A stretch of DNA of 64,000 nucleotides. It comes from Clitoria ternatea. Taxonomy: Eukaryota > Streptophyta > Magnoliopsida > Fabales > Fabaceae. The notes under the pieces are model-generated. The model saw only the letters and a list, made by a program, of their open reading frames with translations, was not told the DNA's origin and searched no databases. Both the position numbers and the translations under genes were made by a program. Below are positions 58,500-64,000 of the stretch, one piece after another. The stretch lies in NCBI GenBank assembly GCA_037962975.1, contig CM075671.1, positions 44,850,501 to 44,914,500 of the forward strand, given 5' to 3'. Positions within the stretch are counted from its first letter, which is position 1. Every line of letters begins with the position of its first letter.

Positions 58500-60900
58500 A
58501 ATATACAAGTATACTTAAAGGACTTCATCACATGGCATGCTCTTCATTTATTTTTACCAATCTTACCTTTCCTATCCAATCGCCCATCATGACGAGTCTT
58601 TGAAATGCCAATGCTTTCAGTCTATGACATATAATCAATGGAAAAATCAATTGCTTCTTCTACAATGTACCTTTCAACAATCGATGCTTCGGGGTGGCGT
58701 TGGTTTTTCATATAACCTTTCAATATTTTCATGTATTGCTCAACTGGATACATCCACCTCAAAAACACTGCACCACACAATCAGACCTCCCTTACCAAAT
58801 GGATGATTAAGCGAACCATTGTGTCCAAAAAAAGGTGGGAAATTCATTTCTAACTATGCATAGTATAAGGGATTCTTCATGTTCCAACATATCTAATTCC
58901 TTCGGGTCGATTACTTTACAACATATGGCATTAAAAAACAAATAAAGGCTTGTTATGACATGTCTCACATTTTTAGGGAGAATGTCACGAATGACGATGG
59001 GTAGAAATTATTGCATCAGCATATGACAATCATGAGACTTCAACCCAACTAACTTCAGATCCTTCATGGAAACACAAGTATTGATGTTTGAACCGTAACC
59101 AGATGAAACTTTCACACCATGTAGTGATTCATAAAAACTTTGCTTCTTTTTTTTGGATAAGGTATGACATGTTGAGGGCAAATACATTTGTTTACCCTTT
59201 GATTATGGATGCAACTCCTGATGTATACCCATCAATTCCAAGTCAAGACGCAAATTAAGGCTATCCTTAGTTTTTCGAGTATGTTCAAGAGAGTTCCAAC
59301 CAAATTGTCACACATTTTTCTCCATATACATCACATCAATACAATATCTTACATCAAGCTCCTTACAATATGGTAGATCAAAAAATATTGACATTTTCTT
59401 CCAACTGTTTTTTAAAATGGACAATTTTCCAAACTTACCAAAAACCATATTGATGTCTTTCACCTTTTCATATACTTGATGACTAGTTAATAGTGGAGGA
59501 AGCATTTCAAACTCTTGGGCACCACTGAAGGACTTCTTTAACCTACGATATGCATGATTAGCTTTAAGAAACCTTTGATGTCAAAGATAAACACTTTTCC
59601 TTCCATGATGCAGTCGATCAGAATAGGTTTCTTCCTCACATATAGGACACGCTTTATGACCCTTGACGTTATACCCCGATAGGTTTACCATACGCTGGAA
59701 AATCATTGATCATGTAGAATAACATGACACACAATTTGAATGGTTGTCCTGTAAACCTATCAAACATATTAACCCCATCGTCCTATAACATTTTGAGGTC
59801 TTAAACTAATGGAGTTAAGTATACATCAATGTCGTTTCTTAGTTGTCGTGGACCAGAAATCATCATTGATAGCATAACATATTTGCACTTCATGCACAAC
59901 CATGGCGGAAAGTTGTAAACAAACAACAAAACAGACCATAAACTATGGTTTGTGCTTAGGTTACCGTATGGGTTCATTCCATCTATGGCTAGTGCAAGCC
60001 TAACATTTCTTTGGTCATTGGAAAAATCTAGAAACAAGGTATCTAGTTTCTTTCATTGCAATCCATCTCTCAGATGCCTAAGTTACTGGTCAACAACCCT
60101 CTCATCTGCATGCCATCTCATAAGCTTTGCATCATTTGCATTGGCAAATAGACATTTTAGTCTTGGAACTATGGGTAGATACCATAACACCTTTGCAAGA
60201 GACCCTTTAATGAGGACTGCATTAGAATCCACTTTTCTTTCTTGTATCATGACACCCCACACCTAGGATAGTGATGCAATAATTCATACTCCCTGTAGTA
60301 TAGTAACAATCATTTGGGCACGTGTGAATCTTCTCATTCTCCAGACCCATAAGACACAAAACCTTCTAAGCCTCATAGTTACGATTTGGCAAGGTGTTAC
60401 CAACCGGGAGCATTTATTTTAACAACTTAAGCAATTGAGTGAATTTTTATCAGTCCACTCATTTATTGCCTTTAAATTAAATAATAAAAAAACTACTGAC
60501 AACCTCGTGAAATTGGCGCAGTTCGGATACAAAGGCTTCTCAAAATCCTCACACAAAGTCACATATACGTGAGCTCTTTTAAAACTTTCTACCCCCACAT
60601 CATGAATTATATCCTCAAGTCAGTCATACATGTCGATATCAATCTCATATGCAGACCTTTGACTTTCAGTTTTAAAAATGCTACTTGGCAAGACAATATC
60701 TTCTCCATGTCATATCCAACGTGTATAACTTATAAGAAAACAATCACACAATAGATGTTCTCATACCACTTCCAATTCTAGTCGACGCATGTTCAAGCAT
60801 TTTAAACAAGGACAAAAATATCTTCCATTGACCTCCTCAACATTTCGTACTATGAATTCTATTAATAATTCAACTTCATTCTCATACTAACTGTTTACAA
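58500..60900 (-). pseudogene. CACTA TNP2-type transposase, multi-exon and broken
   Basis: TNP2 binds the terminal repeats and cuts and joins the transposon. From right to left: a Transpos_assoc-like N-terminus (60890-60740) with RYFCPCLKCLN; the transposase core (60037-59801) with NVRLALAIDGMNPYGNLSTN and LPPWLCMK-like text; a region at 59505-59308 with WKKMSIFFDLPY and CIDVMYMEKNV; and a DUF4218-like part (58850-58540) with FLRWMYPVEQYMKILKGYMK and EASIVERYIVEEAI. Stops occur in several segments. Confidence 0.82.
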
Positions 60901-60999
60901 TATACATAAACACAAGATTACTATGAATCTCACTTTTTTTACAAAGGTGGTCGTCCTACCCATTCAGGATGAACATTTTTCTATACTTCATCATTACGT

Positions 61000-62290
61000 A
61001 CAAGTACAGACTCTTTTAAAATTTGATAAAATTTTGGCAGCATTTCACATTGGTCTCTAAGTACACAAAATGAAAGTGGTGACATTAAATTCAACCATAA
61101 TAAAATATGCACCTAGAGAACAATACAAAATTCAACTAATCGAAACTTGATCAAATTTTCAAATAAGTGCTAACTTGTATTGTCCATAGCAATGACGTAT
61201 AAAAAATATTCATCCCAAAATGTCCAAATGGACAATTCAAGATTCAACACAAACGATGTCGAATCTCAAACGAAAAACTACAGTTCACTCCTGCAAAGTA
61301 GAGAAATTTTAAACTACTTGCGGCAATTAAATCAATTAAACCATGATATGGTTTAGGAGATTTAATTATTTTATTTTTGTAGATTGTGAGGCAGTTAACA
61401 AAAAAAAGTGTTGTGAGAGGAGAGAAGAAGTAGTGTTTATTCATTTTCAGCATCCAATTCACGGTTTCATTTCAAGACAGGGTCAAAGAAGGGTTATTGG
61501 GGTAGTGTAGTAGTAGTACTCTCTTTCTTGTTCTTTTTCTTCTATCACTTCTTATTCCCAAATCATGTTCTAGGCAGTATATGGAGTTTTGTGGGTGATG
61601 ATTGTGTGCCATATTTTAATTTCTTTTAATTTAAAATCATATCTCTTTCAGAAAATTAACCAAAGTTATTGTGTGTTGTAATGAGGATATTCCTCTGTTT
61701 GTGATGAGAAAAAAATAAAGAATGTGAGGAAGGGGGAGTGAGTGAAAATTAAAGGGTGTTGTTAATTATTGATGGACTTTACCAGACTGCTCCGTTTTAG
61801 GCAACAAAAAGCCTTCATGGTTTGTTCAATATTGAAGACTTTTAATTTATGCAGTCTTTTAATTAAACCCTAACAAACGACTTATCTTGCTCTCTATTGC
61901 ATGTTCCCCTTGTTGATGTAACATTGTAACTTCACACTAGTTCAACTTTATTTTTTTTATCTTTCTATTATTTTTATTACATTTATGTGTGTTTTTATTT
62001 TATATATATAGTCATACGGGTACCTTCAATTTTTTTAAAAATATCATATCTTATACTTATATTCATACCCAAAAGAATATCATATCTCATATACCCAATA
62101 TCATATATATATATATATATACTTATGCAAACTTAATTAGCAAACCCCAATTGGAAACTAAACATGTCATTACACTTACAATAAAACTGAATGCAAAGAA
62201 TATAAGGAAAGTAAGAAGTAAAATAAAACTAACAGCATGAAACATTAAGGGTACAATAAAACATGTCACTACACTATCAAGAAAACTAAA
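61000..62290. other. Gene-free AT-rich stretch
   Basis: No supported gene. It includes short TA runs (62103-62122) and a T-rich stretch near 61940. No CACTA right end was found here. Confidence 0.5.
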
Positions 62291-62292
62291 CA

Positions 62293-62569
62293 ACATGTTA
62301 AATTGCCAAACATTATCAAACAGGACAGTGAGAAGTACATGTTAAATTGCCAAACATTATCAAATAAGGTAGTGAGAAGTACAACATGTTAAATTGCTAA
62401 ACAGTATCAAATAAGACATTGTCAAACAGGACAATGTGAAGTACAACATGTTGAATTGCCAAACATTAACAAACATTATCAAATAGGACATTATCAAACA
62501 GGACAGTGAGAAGTACAACATGTTAAACTGCCAAACATTGCCAAACATTGTCAAACAGGACAGTGAGAA
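62293..62569. repeat. Minisatellite with variable unit length
   Basis: Five copies beginning ACATGTTAAATTGCCAAACA, with lengths from about 46 to 73 bp. Each ends near GACAGTGAGAAGTACA. Units 3 and 4 have internal expansions of ATCAAATA and ACATTATCAAACAGG. Confidence 0.88.
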
Positions 62570-62589
62570 ACTTTATAAACTTTTGGTTC

Positions 62590-63003
62590 TATTCTGTGTT
62601 TTGCAGGTCGAACTGAATCACTATAGAAACTACGGTTTTTTGCTTTTGCAGTTTTTATGGTTCTCGGTTTGGTTCGATTCAGTTATGTGGTTAATCGTAA
62701 TTCAGATTGGTTCCTAAACACCTTTACCTATTACTCAAGCTCTTTAAATGTCAAGCGGATCATAGAGAATTGTTAAGCAAATTAAAGAGTAAATTGTATA
62801 AAAAATAAAAAGGAGAATTAACATAATAGAACAAAATTATGTAAAAGTGCAATCTATGATTTCAAAGTTAGGGACTTTAGATCCTCCTATGACCTTTCCC
62901 TATTGTTCCCTAGTTCAGATCTCAAAGTTTTTAACCTAAATATATTAAGGTGATTACCGGTCAGTCATGCTTATATTCCTGGTACAAGTGTATATCCCCT
63001 TAC
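62590..63003. other. Gene-free stretch
   Basis: No gene, RNA or paired repeat is recognised between the minisatellite and the dispersed repeat. Confidence 0.5.
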
Positions 63004-63453
63004 TTGCTAGAAATCTACCTTAGAGATTAGAACAAAGTCATGTCCTAAGATGTATAAAAATCTAATCAAGTTTATGAATCCAATCACTAACAATAAGTGT
63101 AAGTGATAGGACCAAGTACCTATAACTATCTTTTCAACACTCACTCTAATTTTTAGATCCACTGATGAAAAGTAGTACGACTACCTACATGCTTACTAAT
63201 TAATAGTAGAATATGGATGATTAAATCTCAAAGTAAAATTAACATAAAGAATTAGACAATGAACCCACAAATAAAACATAAAAGAGAATAACTTTATTGG
63301 TTCAAAAGGGATACATCATAATCATCCCAGCCTCATGGAAAAGGTTTAATTTAACATAAATGTCATAAACAAATATATCAAATGAACTTTAGAGTTTATA
63401 AATCCTATTCTAAGACAAGAAAAGGAAAACACATGTAGCTAACCACTCGAAAT
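63004..63453. repeat. Dispersed ~450 bp repeat, copy 2
   Basis: Same-orientation copy of 49250-49697. The flanks differ. The remaining sequence to 64000 has no supported gene. Confidence 0.75.
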
Positions 63454-64000
63454 GTCATAACCGTCTCACAATAATATACATAGAGAAAGATAAAGGTAGA
63501 AGAAGACTTGAGGCCTTGACTCCATACTGTTATCTCCTTTCTCTCACTTTTGTTTTGTCACATCTCTTTATCTTGTTGTCTTTGTAACACTATGCATTAT
63601 TTCCTTTTTGAGGGTTTTATCTCTTTTTCTTTATTTAAACCCTAGGCCCAAATTAGAATTACTAATAGCGCGCTTGAGCATGACCGTTGCTCATATGAAC
63701 ACAAACATAGTCCGTGCTTGTCTTTCAACACTTTGCACATAACTTTTTCTTATGAACATAATTGTGCATGTTTAAGCATAGGTGTGCTGTTGTGTGACTT
63801 CTAAAACTTTGTTTTCGTGGCTTTTTTATGTATTTTTTTCTTCTCTTCACTCCTTTTAGCCCAACGTTGCTTAAACAATGCTTTTTGTAAATATTATAAG
63901 TTATTAGCTCATTTAGACATAAAAATAGTGCATTCCCATACTAAAATAAGTTAAAGATATCCTAAATAAAATGGCATTTGGCAATTTATCAACATCTTCA

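Larger units (their letters stand above)
53957..60900 (-). mobile_element. CACTA (En/Spm) DNA transposon, right end not found
   Basis: The left terminus is CACTGATGGAGAAAGGGG, the terminal form of plant CACTA elements, after TTC (the 3 bp target is not verifiable). Inside, on the minus strand, lie a TNP2-type transposase (about 60900-57850) and a second ORF region (about 57600-54890). No matching CATCAGTG-type right end was found up to 64000, so that end is decayed, deleted or outside the window. Confidence 0.85.

Overview
The window is plant nuclear DNA made almost entirely of nested transposable elements. It is AT-rich and holds four kinds of LTR retrotransposon (Tat-like and Tekay-like Ty3/gypsy, Ty1/copia, and a non-autonomous giant-LTR element), a CACTA DNA transposon with an En/Spm-type transposase, a Stowaway-like MITE, and microsatellites. 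I see no intact host gene, tRNA or rRNA. The element families and the TAATCGATTA and CGCTTAAGCG repeat clusters suggest a dicot, probably a legume. That is an inference from general familiarity, not a search result. The setting looks like pericentromeric or other repeat-rich heterochromatin.

Layout. 1-11178: a giant-LTR, coding-free element on the minus strand (LARD type). It has two ~5.1 kb LTRs, the left one cut by the window edge, around a 2.5 kb interior. A 1.29 kb solo LTR with TSD TAAGA sits inside the left LTR. The LARD is inserted in the integrase region of a decayed minus-strand Tat-lineage element (11179-16401: IN, RNase H, RT, PR, gag, PBS, 5' LTR). 16402-19268: gene-free DNA, ending in an LTR-like stretch. 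19274-25621: a minus-strand Ty1/copia element with near-identical 181/182 bp LTRs and TSD GGGAC, but a broken polyprotein. 25627-28095: gene-free DNA with a (TA)n tract and a 302 bp MITE.

28096-48027: a three-storey nest. A copia-like LTR remnant was split by a Tekay-like chromovirus (28488-46976, TSD GACAA, LTRs of about 3.1 kb). The chromovirus carries a 1.3 kb solo LTR (TSD CAACG) in its 5' LTR. A 6.2 kb gag-only Tat-related element (37498-43706, TSD AGTGG, LTRs about 98.5% identical) lies in the end of its pol gene. This gag-only element has its own tandem-repeat arrays and an antisense ORF before its 3' LTR. Its LTR ends, PBS and gag resemble those of the decayed Tat element at 11179-16401, so a Tat relative probably moved it in trans.

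48028-52990: gene-free DNA with a dispersed ~450 bp repeat (second copy at 63004), a (TA)n tract, a gypsy LTR remnant and a foldback-like repeat. 52991-53956: the 3' end of a dead copia element, cut by the end of a CACTA transposon. 53957 to about 60900: the CACTA element, with a CACTG terminus, subterminal repeats, a second ORF with DUF8039-like and Ulp1/C48-like segments, and a TNP2 transposase, all on the minus strand and decayed. 61000-64000: gene-free DNA with a minisatellite and the second dispersed-repeat copy.

Most premature stops and several damaged LTR ends are explained by C-to-T or G-to-A changes, the pattern expected from deamination of methylated cytosine in silenced repeats. 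Domain names come from motif recognition by eye. Boundaries supported by matching TSDs are the most reliable statements here.
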